Source: Ochrobactrum quorumnocens
Lineage (GTDB): Bacteria > Pseudomonadota > Alphaproteobacteria > Rhizobiales > Rhizobiaceae
Assembly: GCF_002278035.1 (NCBI RefSeq)
Contig: NZ_CP022603.1
Span: forward strand, 1,307,501-1,371,500
Direction: 5' to 3'
DNA: 64,000 bases
This document shows positions 1-9,075 of this stretch, one piece after another (position 1 is the stretch's first letter; every line of letters starts with the position of its first letter). The notes under the pieces are model-generated. The model saw only the letters and a list, made by a program, of their open reading frames with translations. It had not been told where the DNA came from and did not search any database. Both the position numbers and the translations under genes were made by a program.

Positions 1-81
1 CATGAAACCGCAGCCAAAGCGCAATTTATCTGCGCTCTGGGGGTAAAGCGTTATGCAGCATGGCTACATATTTGAAACCCA

Positions 82-522
82 TCATTTCGCGCTGGCGATT
101 GCCTTTTCCAAGCGCGCCTGAACGGGCTTTGGCTTCTTGGCAGCAACGATCTCTTCGAGATTGGCCGGATTGTCGCCAACAACGATCAGGGCAACCATGC
201 CCATGGCGTAATGCGGCGTGCATTTGACGAAATATGCACCTGGCTCAGTGACGGACAGGACGTAGTTTTCGTTGATTTTGCTTTTGAACTTTTCTGCAGC
301 TGCAGGGATCATATCCTTGATCGACTCGACATTGTGTCCCTTATCGACCGGAATGAAGGTAATCGTGTCGCCGGGATTGGCCTTGATATAGGCTGGCTCA
401 AAAACCATTGCACCTTCAGCGCCCTTATTGAGCATGTGAACTTCAATATTCTCGGCCAAAGCGGGAGCAGCCATCGCAAAGCATAGTCCGAATGCTGCGA
501 ACGGGATTGCAAACTTACGCAT
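82..522 (-). CDS. Pseudoazurin, periplasmic blue copper electron carrier
   Basis: This 146-residue protein has a signal peptide of about 23 residues ending in ALA. The mature cupredoxin domain carries the complete type 1 copper site: numbering from the first mature residue, His40 (GHN), Cys78, His81 and Met86 (CTPHYAMGM) are all present at the pseudoazurin positions. Pseudoazurins pass electrons in the periplasm from the cytochrome bc1 complex to copper nitrite reductase, so the expected partner is NirK encoded at 47242-48372. The gene stands alone, about 47 kb from nirK, but has its own perfect FNR-type box about 96 bp upstream of its start (618-631), which puts it in the same anaerobic regulon by inference. 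Identity is secure; the genetic name varies between species so none is given. Confidence 0.95.
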   Translation of the reverse strand: MRKFAIPFAAFGLCFAMAAPALAENIEVHMLNKGAEGAMVFEPAYIKANPGDTITFIPVDKGHNVESIKDMIPAAAEKFKSKINENYVLSVTEPGAYFVKCTPHYAMGMVALIVVGDNPANLEEIVAAKKPKPVQARLEKAIASAK

Positions 523-617
523 TTAATCTCATCTCCATAGGCCGGCTTCTGCAGCATCACGATGGTGCCCGAAAAACCGCGCTAACGGAGATTTAGCCCG
601 ACTTGCTTTCCAACTCT

Positions 618-631
618 TTGATTGGGATCAA
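618..631. promoter_or_regulatory. FNR/NnrR-type operator upstream of pseudoazurin
   Basis: TTGATTGGGATCAA is a perfect match to the FNR-family consensus TTGAT-N4-ATCAA. It lies about 96 bp upstream of the pseudoazurin start, consistent with activation under low oxygen or nitric oxide. It is the only element I see in the 523-998 intergenic stretch apart from a weak promoter-like pair near 938-964 ahead of the ABC gene. Confidence 0.8.
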
Positions 632-998
632 ACATATTCAATATAGTTGATTATGACAGTCAGATATCGCGAGAGGCCGGACAAGCGCGCAACCTCCATT
701 CACGAAATCCAGCTAAGTTGTACTCCTTCGTGAAATGCTGCTTCGGCAAATTCGTCAGATTGCACGCCAAAATGAGCGTGGCCCGTCCGCCACACCAAGC
801 GCAAAACCCGGATTTCACACAAATTCGTCGTTCTCATTAGCGCAATAATTTCAGCTTCTTGCAATGTATTTCAAAACACGCCCGCAAATGTGATCGCCAT
901 TTGTGTTGACTATTAACACTTCGTTAACCACAGTTTGTTGCAATCTGTTACAAAGCGTTACAATCGCTACGGCAGGTCCTATCGATACGAGGTGCATA

Positions 999-2894
999 TT
1001 GGAAACAACACGGCAGATAAATCAGCAGTCCTTACAGCCAAGGAACAGCTCTGCCGTGTCTCAGATGACGTCTTTCTGGGGGCTTATGCGCGCCTATTGG
1101 GTATCCGAGCGCTGGAAGGAAGCCTGGGGCCTAACGATTGCAATCTTTATCTTCACGGCCTTTATCAGCAAGACCACAGTTTGGGTGGCTGAAGCTTCCG
1201 GCCTGCTGATGAATTCGATCGTCAATGTTAAAAGCGCACCAGTTCAAAATCCGCTCATGGCAATCGCCATGAATGCCGGCCTCTTGATCCTGCTGATGCT
1301 GGCCAAGGATGTGACGCTGGTTGGATTTCGCCACCTCCTGTCCACGACATTGCATCGCAAGTGGCGCAAATGGCTCAATGACAGCTTTTCCAACGCCCTG
1401 CTTGATAGCAATCACACCCATTTTCATCTGCAGCAAGGGAAAGGCGCAAACCTTCCCGACAATGTCGACCAGCGCCTGCAAGAATCCATCAAGGGCATGA
1501 CGGGCGGGGCCATTGGCCTTGTCATGGGTGTTGTCGGCGTAGTGCTTTCCGCATTTTTCGTGGGCCAGAAGCTGCTCGAAATCTCGACCGAAGTCACCGG
1601 ACTGGAATTCCTTGGCTCCTATGGCGGTGCCATTCTCGCCTTCGCGGCAATCATTATTTATGTGCCGATTGGTACACTGATCGCGATCAAGATCGGCCGC
1701 CAGCTCGAACGCCTCAACCTCGGCATGCAGAAAGCTGAAGGCTCCTATCGTGGCGAGTGGACGACACTTCTGCGTCGCAGCTTCCAGATTTCAGCGTCAG
1801 AAGGCGAAGCCGTGCAGCGTTCCGTCAACAAGCGTCTTTACAAGGATGTTGATGGCACCTGGAACAAGCTCAACCGTTTCGATGCTGCGTATCTGGCCTT
1901 CTCGCAGGCCTATGGCTTCATGTCGAACCGCATCATCGCCTATATTCCGGGTCTCGTCCCCTATATGAGCGGTGCAGTCAGTTTCCGCAATTATGTTACA
2001 GGCGCCGAACTTGTGGCAGCCATGATCAATGACTGCTCGTGGTTTATTCAGGTCATGCCAGCGATTGCCAATCTGCGGGCCAACGCCGGTCGTGTTACGG
2101 GCCTGGCGCAAGCTATCGACAATGTTCAGGAACCGAGCGAGTTTTATGCAAGCTCTGGCGTCAACCGCTTCACCTTCTCCAAGCAGCATCCTCGTTTTGG
2201 TCTTTCTGTTCGTAACCTCACGCTGATGCAGGGGCCTGAAAGTGAAGCGCCTTTCCTGCGTTCCGGTGTGATCAATATCCGTAGTGGCGACTGGGTCTAT
2301 ATGCGTGGTGAATCGGGTTCTGGTAAAACCTCTTTCATCAAAGCGCTCAACGGGCTTTGGGCTTATGGCACAGGCGATATCATCTATCCGCAGAAGGCCA
2401 AGTCGGTTTATGCGCCGCAGGAAGCCAAGTTCCCGTCCGTGTCGCTCAAGCAGCTTGTCTGCCTCCCGGATGACGCGAGCGACTTCAACGATCTGTCTAT
2501 CGCTGCGGTTCTTCATGAAGCAGGGCTTGGTGAATTTATCGAGCGTATGAACAATCCAGATGCCGACGGCTCTCCATGGGACATGGTGCTCTCTGGCGGA
2601 CAGAAGCAGAAGCTAGTGCTGGCGCGTATCTTGCTCCACAAGCCTGCGATCATCTTCCTTGATGAAGCCACAGGCGCGCTCGACCCTGCATCCAAGCTGC
2701 GTTTCCACACAGCACTCAAGACACGTTGCCCTGACGCGATTGTTATCAGCATCATGCATGAAGAAAAGCTGCCGACACTGGAAAATGGCGAAAGCGTCTA
2801 TTCGCATGTTCTTGAAATCCGCAATGGCTATGTCTCGCTACGTCCAACCCATTTCACGATCGACAAGGGCGTTGCCATGGTGGCCGCAGAATAG
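999..2894 (+). CDS. SbmA/YddA-like ABC exporter, fused membrane and ATPase domains
   Basis: A half-transporter of about 630 residues with an N-terminal membrane domain (several helices in the first 330 residues) followed by a nucleotide-binding domain. The ATPase half shows a Walker A loop (GESGSGKTS), a signature LSGGQKQKLVLARIL, a Walker B (IIFLDEATGALD) and a histidine switch (IMHEE). The membrane part resembles the YddA/SbmA-BacA group rather than MsbA; members handle peptides, very-long-chain fatty acids or cobalamin, and the substrate here is unknown. The start is uncertain: the frame opens at a GTG at 903, the first ATG is at 1065, and I prefer the TTG at 999 because a GAGG lies about 7 nt upstream while 1065 has no visible ribosome-binding site. 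Confidence 0.8.
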   Translation: METTRQINQQSLQPRNSSAVSQMTSFWGLMRAYWVSERWKEAWGLTIAIFIFTAFISKTTVWVAEASGLLMNSIVNVKSAPVQNPLMAIAMNAGLLILLMLAKDVTLVGFRHLLSTTLHRKWRKWLNDSFSNALLDSNHTHFHLQQGKGANLPDNVDQRLQESIKGMTGGAIGLVMGVVGVVLSAFFVGQKLLEISTEVTGLEFLGSYGGAILAFAAIIIYVPIGTLIAIKIGRQLERLNLGMQKAEGSYRGEWTTLLRRSFQISASEGEAVQRSVNKRLYKDVDGTWNKLNRFDAAYLAFSQAYGFMSNRIIAYIPGLVPYMSGAVSFRNYVTGAELVAAMINDCSWFIQVMPAIANLRANAGRVTGLAQAIDNVQEPSEFYASSGVNRFTFSKQHPRFGLSVRNLTLMQGPESEAPFLRSGVINIRSGDWVYMRGESGSGKTSFIKALNGLWAYGTGDIIYPQKAKSVYAPQEAKFPSVSLKQLVCLPDDASDFNDLSIAAVLHEAGLGEFIERMNNPDADGSPWDMVLSGGQKQKLVLARILLHKPAIIFLDEATGALDPASKLRFHTALKTRCPDAIVISIMHEEKLPTLENGESVYSHVLEIRNGYVSLRPTHFTIDKGVAMVAAE

Positions 2895-2991
2895 CGGCCA
2901 TCGGAAGATTTGAGAAAACAAAGCTAAAAGCGACCTGCCTTTGAGAAGCGAATTTCTTGTTCAGCTAAATCAGCCGGGTCATTATGGTGGG

Positions 2992-3219
2992 ATGGATTAC
3001 ACAAGCTATGTTTATATCGCGATAGCCTTGCTTCCCTTCATTGTCTGGGGATCGATCATTGTTGCCCTGTCCAATGAAAGCCAAGCGAGACAACAAAGCC
3101 GGTCCGGGGCCTATAAAGGCCCCGAACAAGAACCTGCGACGGAAATCTCCATCATCCCCTATGGGCTGATATTTCCGCTTCATTACAGCTACCCATTAGA
3201 CAGGCGCAACTTCGGCTAG
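2992..3219 (+). CDS. Small hypothetical single-helix membrane protein
   Basis: A short frame of about 75 codons with one strongly hydrophobic segment near its N-terminus (YVYIAIALLPFIVWGSIIVAL) followed by a polar tail. A purine-rich GGTGGG precedes the ATG at 2992; the frame could also open at a TTG at 2941. I recognise no family. It follows the ABC exporter on the same strand with about 100 bp between. It may be a real small membrane protein or chance. Confidence 0.35.
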   Translation: MDYTSYVYIAIALLPFIVWGSIIVALSNESQARQQSRSGAYKGPEQEPATEISIIPYGLIFPLHYSYPLDRRNFG

Positions 3220-3299
3220 CGCATCAGCACTAAAATCGTTTCGCACTTTTCGGGATACAGTCTAATGCTCTATTATCGGAATAGGGCACCCGCAACGCC

Positions 3300-3482
3300 C
3301 GTGTCAAAAGGCGCATCCGATCCATGCTCGGCTTCAAGTCAGAGGCCGCTGCCGGCATTAAACTTGCCGTCATCCTCAAGCTATTTCACATGATGCGTAA
3401 GCAGCAAGCAGGGCATCTTTGCAGAAACGATAGCGCTCTCGCTCAAGCAGCAACTCACTGCATAACGGAACTCACCGCATAG
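3300..3482 (+). pseudogene. C-terminal remnant of an IS6-family transposase
   Basis: Read in the frame of the ATG at 3324, this stretch contains RRIRSMLGFKS, matching the conserved RIRPMLGFKS segment near the end of IS6-family DDE transposases, then a helical region ending MMRKQQAG and a stop at 3480-3482. The DDE catalytic core and any N-terminus are missing, so it is a dead remnant. No terminal repeat is obvious beside it. The flanking 3219-3300 bases hold a degraded copy of the intergenic palindromic repeat (TTTCGCACTTTTCGGGAT). It differs from the IS6-like tail at 46670-46901, so at least two IS6-type elements have entered this region. Confidence 0.6.
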
Positions 3483-3542
3483 TAGCGTCTAGCAGTAAGC
3501 CAGGTTTCGCCTTAAGCGACTTCTTGGACACACCCGACTTAA

Positions 3543-4415
3543 TCAGTCGGTTAATTTCTCAATGAATAATTGGAATAACTCGGCTTGGCTCGAGATATTC
3601 AGTCTTTTGTATATGTTATATCTGTGCATTTTTACAGTTCCTTCGGTAATCCCGAGAATGCTAGCAATGGAAATATTGCTATGACCACTCAAAATAAGTT
3701 TGGTTACAGCGTATTGCGCTTGGGTCAGATCACCAAAAGCCTTAAGAAACACAGCATCAGCATTAGACCGGAGATGTTTTCCGCCACCGCGATCCGCATT
3801 GATCGCTTTATAATGTTGCTGAATAAATGCCGATACAATCGGCGCCAATGCTTCAAGTTTCTGAAATTCCTCTGTGGTGAAAGGCGAACTGTTTCTGTTT
3901 CGCATCAGAGAGAATGTTGCGGCTTCTTCCAATCCAAGTGGAATAATATAGCCAATTTCTTCTATCAGCGTTCCGGCCTGGTCAGAAATACAAGGATGTA
4001 CCTCACTCGACCAAGCAAATTCGGATTCGTAAAAGGCGTCCGGAGCAAGATCGCGCATTCGCCACAGGCCTTCAGCGTGTCCGTTGACACAGGCAGAGTA
4101 AAACGGGTCCAGAAGACACGCACCCCGAAGATAAGACTGGAGCGCTTTGCGATCTATCGTTTCACTATATCCATCATGAATGAGAGCAGGCGGACGATCT
4201 CTGCTGAATGCAAAGATGCATGACATATCGAAGTCTGCAGCAGTTGCAGCGAAGCGGGCAAGTGAGGCCCCAAAATTTGAAGTGGCGCAGGTGAGAATAG
4301 CCTCAGCCAGTGAGCTCGCCTCTGTTGATTGTATCAAGGCCGTCGTCCAGTTCCTATGACTTTTGGCATATGGCCATTTTTTTTGAAGTCTTTCACGTTC
4401 AACATAACCGGACAA
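3543..4415 (-). CDS. LuxR-family transcriptional regulator
   Basis: A 290-residue protein with an N-terminal region of about 220 residues resembling autoinducer/PAS-like sensory domains only loosely, and a C-terminal LuxR helix-turn-helix (about residues 225-288: LTQAQYAVTKLILSGHSN followed by ITEGTVKMHRYNIYKRL). It is divergent from the SDR / lactone oxidase / EutH-like cluster starting at 4489, so it most likely controls that cluster. There is no receiver domain. The frame opens at a TTG at 4415 without a clear ribosome-binding site; no in-frame ATG occurs for about 60 codons, so the start is uncertain. The ligand cannot be read from the sequence. Confidence 0.8.
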   Translation of the reverse strand: MSGYVERERLQKKWPYAKSHRNWTTALIQSTEASSLAEAILTCATSNFGASLARFAATAADFDMSCIFAFSRDRPPALIHDGYSETIDRKALQSYLRGACLLDPFYSACVNGHAEGLWRMRDLAPDAFYESEFAWSSEVHPCISDQAGTLIEEIGYIIPLGLEEAATFSLMRNRNSSPFTTEEFQKLEALAPIVSAFIQQHYKAINADRGGGKHLRSNADAVFLKAFGDLTQAQYAVTKLILSGHSNISIASILGITEGTVKMHRYNIYKRLNISSQAELFQLFIEKLTD

Positions 4416-4488
4416 GGGAACACCGGATCAGACGTAAAGCTGACATAAAATATGCCGCGAGGGCAAGCCTCGTTACTGGAGAATTGAC

Positions 4489-5256
4489 ATGATCGGACGC
4501 CTTAAAGGCAAGGTCGCCCTCATCACGGGCGGCGCGGGAGGCTGTGGCCTTGCCGCATCAGAACTCTTTGCAGCAGAAGGAGCAAAGGTCGGTATCGTCG
4601 ATCTTCCGGGCACCGATGGCCGTGCTGTTGCGGAACGCCTGCGTGAAGCAGGGCATGAGGTTATTTTTGCTCCTGCTGATGTTTCTGACAGTAAAGAGGT
4701 CAATTCTGCGGTGAAAGCCGTCGAAGCCGCATTCGGTCCCATCACGGTGCTGATGAACCATGCGGGCATTCTGGCTGCGGTCCCCTTTCTGGAGACTTCT
4801 GAGGAAGAATGGGATCGCGTGATGGCGGTGAATGTGAAGAGCATGTTCATCGTCACGAAAGCTGTTCTGCCCGGCATGTTGTCAGCGGGTGGTGGCAGCA
4901 TCATCTGCACTTCGTCCATCTCTGCCGTTATCGGAACGCCAATGGAGGTGCTCTACTGCACTAGCAAAGGTGCTTGCCATATGTTTGCCCGCGCGATTGC
5001 TGTTGAATTCCGTGACAGAGGCATTCGTTCCAATGCGATATGCCCCGGTTTCATCGCCACCGCCCACGGATTGCGTGAGATTGAGACACTCGGAAAATAT
5101 GGTGTCGATGTTAGTGAAAGCGCTATCGCTGCAGCACAGGGACGTTTGTGCAAACCGTCAGAAGTAGCCTCGGCAGCACTTTTTCTCGCCAGTGATGATG
5201 CAAGTTTCGTGAATGGAACGCATCTTTTTGCAGATAACGGTTACACAGCAATCTAG
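4489..5256 (+). CDS. Short-chain dehydrogenase/reductase (SDR)
   Basis: A 255-residue classical SDR. The NAD(P)-binding glycine motif TGGAGGCGLAAS is at residues 14-25, the NHAG motif near residue 88, and the catalytic Ser and YxxxK (YCTSK) near residues 140-158. The aspartate after the second strand (VGIVDLPG) suggests NAD preference. A good ribosome-binding site (CTGGAG) precedes the ATG. It is the first gene of a run with the flavin oxidase at 5360 and the EutH-like transporter at 6683, so it probably oxidises a polyol or hydroxy-acid intermediate of one imported compound. The exact substrate is not deducible. Confidence 0.85.
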   Translation: MIGRLKGKVALITGGAGGCGLAASELFAAEGAKVGIVDLPGTDGRAVAERLREAGHEVIFAPADVSDSKEVNSAVKAVEAAFGPITVLMNHAGILAAVPFLETSEEEWDRVMAVNVKSMFIVTKAVLPGMLSAGGGSIICTSSISAVIGTPMEVLYCTSKGACHMFARAIAVEFRDRGIRSNAICPGFIATAHGLREIETLGKYGVDVSESAIAAAQGRLCKPSEVASAALFLASDDASFVNGTHLFADNGYTAI

Positions 5257-5359
5257 TGCGTCGGTCTCAAAAAATTATGTGGAGTGAATCAGTCGGCATG
5301 TTCTTTCAGCGTCAGAAAGAACACAGGACGCTTCAATAAATAAAAAGGGGAAACGTGGA

Positions 5360-6631
5360 ATGAATACATCTTCACACAATATGCACGTCAATGATTTCGG
5401 TATGGAACATGCGCATTGGCGCAACTGGGTCGGCAACCAGTCTTGCGTCCGCGCAGCGAGGGGAGCACCGACGAGCGAGGACGAGCTTTGCGCCATGGTT
5501 CGTGATGCAACAGCAAAAGGCCTCAACTTGCGTGTGGCAGGATCGGGTCACTCTTTTACGCCTGTTGCGCTGACAAGCGGTCTGCACCTGACACTTTCAA
5601 ACATGAAGGGCGTGCGCCATATCGATCATGACATGCGGCGCGTCACTGCGGCGGCTGGTACCACAATCAACGAGTTGGTTGGTGTTCTCAAAGCCGAAGG
5701 CTTGTCGATGGTCAACCAAGGCGATATCGACAGTCAGGCGCTTGCCGGTGCGCTGACCACAGGAACGCACGGAACCGGGCTGACTTTAGGAAACCTTGCC
5801 TCGTCCATCGTTGGCATGAAGCTTATCCAGCCGAATGGTGACATCATCGTCGTGGACGAAACAACGCCAGATCTTCTCCATGCTGGTCGGGTTTCGCTCG
5901 GGGTTCTGGGTGTAATCTCCGAAATGACGCTTCAGGTGACCGATAAATACAATCTTTATGAACGTATCTGGCGCGAAGATTTTGAAAGCGCCATGGATAT
6001 GCACGACGAATTAGCGAAAAAGCATCGCCATTTCAGTTTCTTTTGGTGTCCTTACGAGGAAAGTCGCCACTGCTATTGCCTGCCCGATACTGCTGCTACG
6101 TCTGCGTCGGGCCGCACCACGGATGTCTGCGAAATGAAAATCATGGACATTACGGATCGCGCGCCCTTCACGGGCGAGTTTGAAAAGGTTGCTTATAGCT
6201 CTGACGTTTATCCGATCGAGTACATCCCGAATTTCCATGAGTTGGAATATGCGGTGCCGATCGCGCACGGAAAAGATGCCGTCCGTGCTGTTCGCAAGCT
6301 GATGCTCGAAGAGTTTCCTGATGCGATTTATCCTATCGAATATCGTTTCACCGCAGGGGATGGTGCCTGGATGAGCCCCTTCTTCGAACAGGACAGCGTC
6401 ACGGTGTCAGTTTCGGGCGAGCCGGGTAAAGACTACTGGGACTATCTGCGTGCTGTAGACGCTATCCTGCGTTCTTATGGATCGCGTCCGCATTGGGGCA
6501 AGCTACACTTCCTCACTGGCGAAGATGTAACCTCAATCTATCCCCGCGCCAATGATTTCCGCCAACTTCGCCGCAAGCTCGACCCGGAGGGCTATTACCT
6601 CAACGATCATCTCAGCCAACTATTTCGTTGA
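5360..6631 (+). CDS. FAD-linked aldonolactone/alditol oxidase-type enzyme
   Basis: A 423-residue VAO-fold flavoprotein. The FAD-binding half has the GSGHSF segment near residue 60, whose His is the usual covalent FAD attachment site in this family, and a GTHGTG motif near residue 136. The C-terminal half is the D-arabinono-1,4-lactone oxidase domain and carries the diagnostic HWGKLH near residue 378. Relatives include L-gulono-1,4-lactone oxidase, arabinonolactone oxidase and alditol (xylitol) oxidase; the sequence alone does not separate these. No signal peptide is visible, so it should be cytoplasmic and would release hydrogen peroxide if it uses oxygen. A strong AGGGGAA ribosome-binding site precedes the ATG. 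Confidence 0.85.
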   Translation: MNTSSHNMHVNDFGMEHAHWRNWVGNQSCVRAARGAPTSEDELCAMVRDATAKGLNLRVAGSGHSFTPVALTSGLHLTLSNMKGVRHIDHDMRRVTAAAGTTINELVGVLKAEGLSMVNQGDIDSQALAGALTTGTHGTGLTLGNLASSIVGMKLIQPNGDIIVVDETTPDLLHAGRVSLGVLGVISEMTLQVTDKYNLYERIWREDFESAMDMHDELAKKHRHFSFFWCPYEESRHCYCLPDTAATSASGRTTDVCEMKIMDITDRAPFTGEFEKVAYSSDVYPIEYIPNFHELEYAVPIAHGKDAVRAVRKLMLEEFPDAIYPIEYRFTAGDGAWMSPFFEQDSVTVSVSGEPGKDYWDYLRAVDAILRSYGSRPHWGKLHFLTGEDVTSIYPRANDFRQLRRKLDPEGYYLNDHLSQLFR

Positions 6632-6682
6632 TTAGTCAGGAAAGGGACAAAGAAACCCTTCCAAAACAGAGGGAACTTAAAA

Positions 6683-7876
6683 ATGGCGCTCATCGGCACC
6701 TATGTTATTTATATTATCATGCTGTGTGCAGTGATCGGAGCAGTCGCATCGATCATTGATAGTGAAAGTCCGCTTGGCCGCGAGTTTAATGCCGGCCTTC
6801 ACTCTATCGGTTACATCTTTATTCCGGTCGCAGGCATTATGGCGGCTATTCCGTATATTTCTGCCTTCATTAGCGCTTACTTGGGGCCGCTGTTCCAGAT
6901 GGTCAATGCGGATCCTGCGATGGCAGCTACATCGATCATTGCAGTTGATATGGGCGGCTATCAGCTCGCAAAAGCTCTGGCGCAAACGCATGAGGGCTGG
7001 ATAATTGCATCGATAACCGGCTTCATGGCGGGTGCAACGATTATTTTCACCATTCCCGTCGGTCTTTCGATGCTAGAAAAGGAAGACCACCCTTACATGG
7101 CGCTTGGTATCATGTGCGGTATTCTTTCTGTTCCGGTAGGGGTCGCTATCTCCAGCATTGCTTTAGGCGTAATGGAGATCAGTGTCAGACCCGATGTTAA
7201 TACGGCTGGAGACGCAACTTACCAGCTTGCACTGACAGTCACAGCCATCCTGACAAACCTTGCGCCGCTCGTTGTATTCTGCGGTGCACTTGCGGGATGC
7301 TTGAAGCTCTTTCCGGTAGCGATGATACGGATTTTCCTTGTCTTCGGTCGCGTTATGTACGGGTTGATCACTCTTGTACTGGCCACCTCGGTAGTTGAAT
7401 ACTTTACCGGATTCTTTACCTGGGCGTTCGGAGGATGGGGTTTCGCGCCAATCATCGCTGACACAGCGGACCAGTTCAGGGCTTTGGAGGTTGCAGGCTA
7501 TATCGGCATCATGCTGTGTGGCGCTTTCCCGATGGTATATCTCATGAATCACTTCCTGCAACGGCCTATGCGGTGGATGGGCGCGCGGCTTGGATTGTCT
7601 TCGGCGGGTACGACTGGGCTTCTCGCAGCATCCGCGAACGTGCTTGCCATGTTTCGCTTAGTCAAGGATATGCCACCGCGCGACAAGGTACTGGTCATAT
7701 CCTTTGCAGTGTGTGGAGCGTTTATGTTTGGCGATCATTTGGCATTCTCGGCAAACTTTCAGCCGACACTTATACTTCCTTTGCTCCTCGGCAAGATAGG
7801 GGGTGGACTGGCAGGCTTCCTGATCGCGACCCGGACAGCAATTCCTGAAACCCGCATAGTAATTCAAGCAACATAA
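6683..7876 (+). CDS. EutH-family membrane transporter
   Basis: A 397-residue protein with about ten hydrophobic helices. It shares landmark segments with Salmonella EutH, the ethanolamine permease: an ACDMGG-like motif (AVDMGGYQLAK), TIIFTIPVGL, GAFPMVYLMNHF and the late FGDHLAFSA. No other eut gene (ammonia-lyase, microcompartment shell, cobalamin functions) is present; instead the partners are an SDR and a lactone/alditol oxidase. It therefore probably imports a small amino-alcohol or polyol used by those enzymes. Family assignment is firm; substrate is inference. Confidence 0.8.
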   Translation: MALIGTYVIYIIMLCAVIGAVASIIDSESPLGREFNAGLHSIGYIFIPVAGIMAAIPYISAFISAYLGPLFQMVNADPAMAATSIIAVDMGGYQLAKALAQTHEGWIIASITGFMAGATIIFTIPVGLSMLEKEDHPYMALGIMCGILSVPVGVAISSIALGVMEISVRPDVNTAGDATYQLALTVTAILTNLAPLVVFCGALAGCLKLFPVAMIRIFLVFGRVMYGLITLVLATSVVEYFTGFFTWAFGGWGFAPIIADTADQFRALEVAGYIGIMLCGAFPMVYLMNHFLQRPMRWMGARLGLSSAGTTGLLAASANVLAMFRLVKDMPPRDKVLVISFAVCGAFMFGDHLAFSANFQPTLILPLLLGKIGGGLAGFLIATRTAIPETRIVIQAT

Positions 7877-8249
7877 TAGGCTCGGGATATCATGCCGCTT
7901 CAGTATTGTTGATCTTTGACAAGAAAATGGCTCACTTGGATTGCGATCCGAAGAACGTGCGCAAAACCTATCGCAAGTGAGGTATTGAAGAACTGCCGGC
8001 CAATCGGCGCAGCGATGGCTATCATCCGCTGCAAAATCTGGTTGTGCGAAATGTCGATAAGAATGGTCGCTATTCTTTCACCGCCAGAGAGCGCCGCCGG
8101 TCGGCGCTGCTGTTACTGGCCGAGGCTGGTGCGTATCGCACCCGAATTGCTGCAAGGGTGGCGTCGCCTTAGCGGAAAAAGGGGTGCGATTGCAGGCTTG
8201 GCTGGTGTAGCGGTTCTGCCTAAGGTCGAGCACAAAAGAAACTGACAAC
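7877..8249 (+). other. Intergenic stretch with possible decayed coding sequence
   Basis: No convincing intact gene. One forward frame reads quasi-coding sequence (from about 7917 through DPKNVRKTYRK, a stop, then GYHPLQNLVVRNVDKNGRYSFT to about 8170) with an internal stop and no recognisable family. It could be a broken gene or chance. The cutC start follows directly. Confidence 0.3.
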
Positions 8250-8987
8250 GTGAGAATGCGCTTGAACAAAATATTGCTGGAAGTCTGTGTCGATGATGCA
8301 GAAGGCTTGGCCGCTGCCATCGAAGGCGGCGCTGATCGTATCGAGCTCTGCTCGGCACTTGCCATTGGCGGACTGACACCGTCCATTGGTCTCATGCAGC
8401 TCTCCGCAAAAGCCCCCATCCCGGTCATGGCGATGATACGCCCGCGCGCGGGGAACTTCATCTGGAGCGAAGATGAATTGCAGATCATGGAAGCCGAGAT
8501 TGCAGCAACACGGGCCCTTGGCCTCCCCGGTGTGGTGATCGGCGCAAATCTGCCCGATGGCCGGCTCGACCAACCCGCGCTCCAACGACTGGTGAAAGCG
8601 GCAGATGGCCTTGAAATAGCACTGCATCGCTCAATCGATCTGACACCTGATGTCGTGGAAGCTGTTGAGATTGCCAAACAACTCGGCGTCAACCGAATTC
8701 TGTCCTCTGGCGGCGCTCAGAAGGCCGTGTCCGGCCTGGAAAGATTGGCGACAATGCACAAAGCAGCCGGGGACGAGATCGTCATCATGCCAGGCTCAGG
8801 CGTCAATATCGATACGCTACCTACAATCCTTGCGGCCCTACCAGATATCATCGAAATCCACGCGTCTTGTAGCGCGCCGCTACCCGCCGATCAGACACTG
8901 TTGCATTTCGGTTTCGCCGCTCCTGGAGCTACTCGAACGGCAGCGAACAAAGTCGCCGAATTGCGCGCCGCACTTGAGCAAAGCTAA
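8250..8987 (+). CDS. cutC: CutC-family protein
   Basis: A 245-residue TIM-barrel protein with CutC hallmarks: LLEVCVDD near the N-terminus, GGADRIELCSAL, MIRPRAGNF near residue 63, LHRSID near residue 128 and ILSSGG. CutC was first linked to copper tolerance in E. coli, but its biochemical role is unsettled. Here it sits immediately upstream of a sugar-type regulator and amino-sugar genes rather than copper genes, which suggests a metabolic role. The frame opens at a GTG (8250) with an ATG two codons later (8256); either may be the true start. Confidence 0.85.
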   Translation: MRMRLNKILLEVCVDDAEGLAAAIEGGADRIELCSALAIGGLTPSIGLMQLSAKAPIPVMAMIRPRAGNFIWSEDELQIMEAEIAATRALGLPGVVIGANLPDGRLDQPALQRLVKAADGLEIALHRSIDLTPDVVEAVEIAKQLGVNRILSSGGAQKAVSGLERLATMHKAAGDEIVIMPGSGVNIDTLPTILAALPDIIEIHASCSAPLPADQTLLHFGFAAPGATRTAANKVAELRAALEQS

Positions 8988-9033
8988 TATGACTTGTGTT
9001 AATATAAACATTAAGCGCATAAATTTTGTGTTG

Positions 9034-9048
9034 AAGTAAAATTTACTT
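9034..9048. promoter_or_regulatory. Palindrome upstream of the chimeric sugar regulator
   Basis: AAGTAAA-A-TTTACTT is a 7+7 bp perfect inverted repeat 28 bp before the ATG at 9076, in the AT-rich gap between cutC and the regulator. It is a plausible autoregulatory operator of the regulator encoded next to it. Confidence 0.45.
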
Positions 9049-9075
9049 TCGAATAGGAAAACTAAACGCTGAAGC

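Noticed and set aside
622..840. Open frame of 72 codons upstream of the ABC exporter
   Set aside because: No ribosome-binding site or recognisable family, and it overlaps the pseudoazurin FNR-type box.
1797..2516. 239-codon open frame on the minus strand inside the ABC exporter gene
   Set aside because: Antisense shadow of the exporter, whose forward frame carries all ABC motifs.
6683..7876. A full ethanolamine utilisation locus
   Set aside because: No ammonia-lyase, shell or cobalamin genes occur near the EutH-type transporter.
7920..8170. Decayed protein in the gap before cutC, considered as a named pseudogene
   Set aside because: I could not match it to any family, so it is only described as unassigned.
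8078..8692. 204-codon minus-strand frame over cutC
   Set aside because: Low-complexity Ser/Arg-rich shadow; the forward cutC frame has all family motifs.
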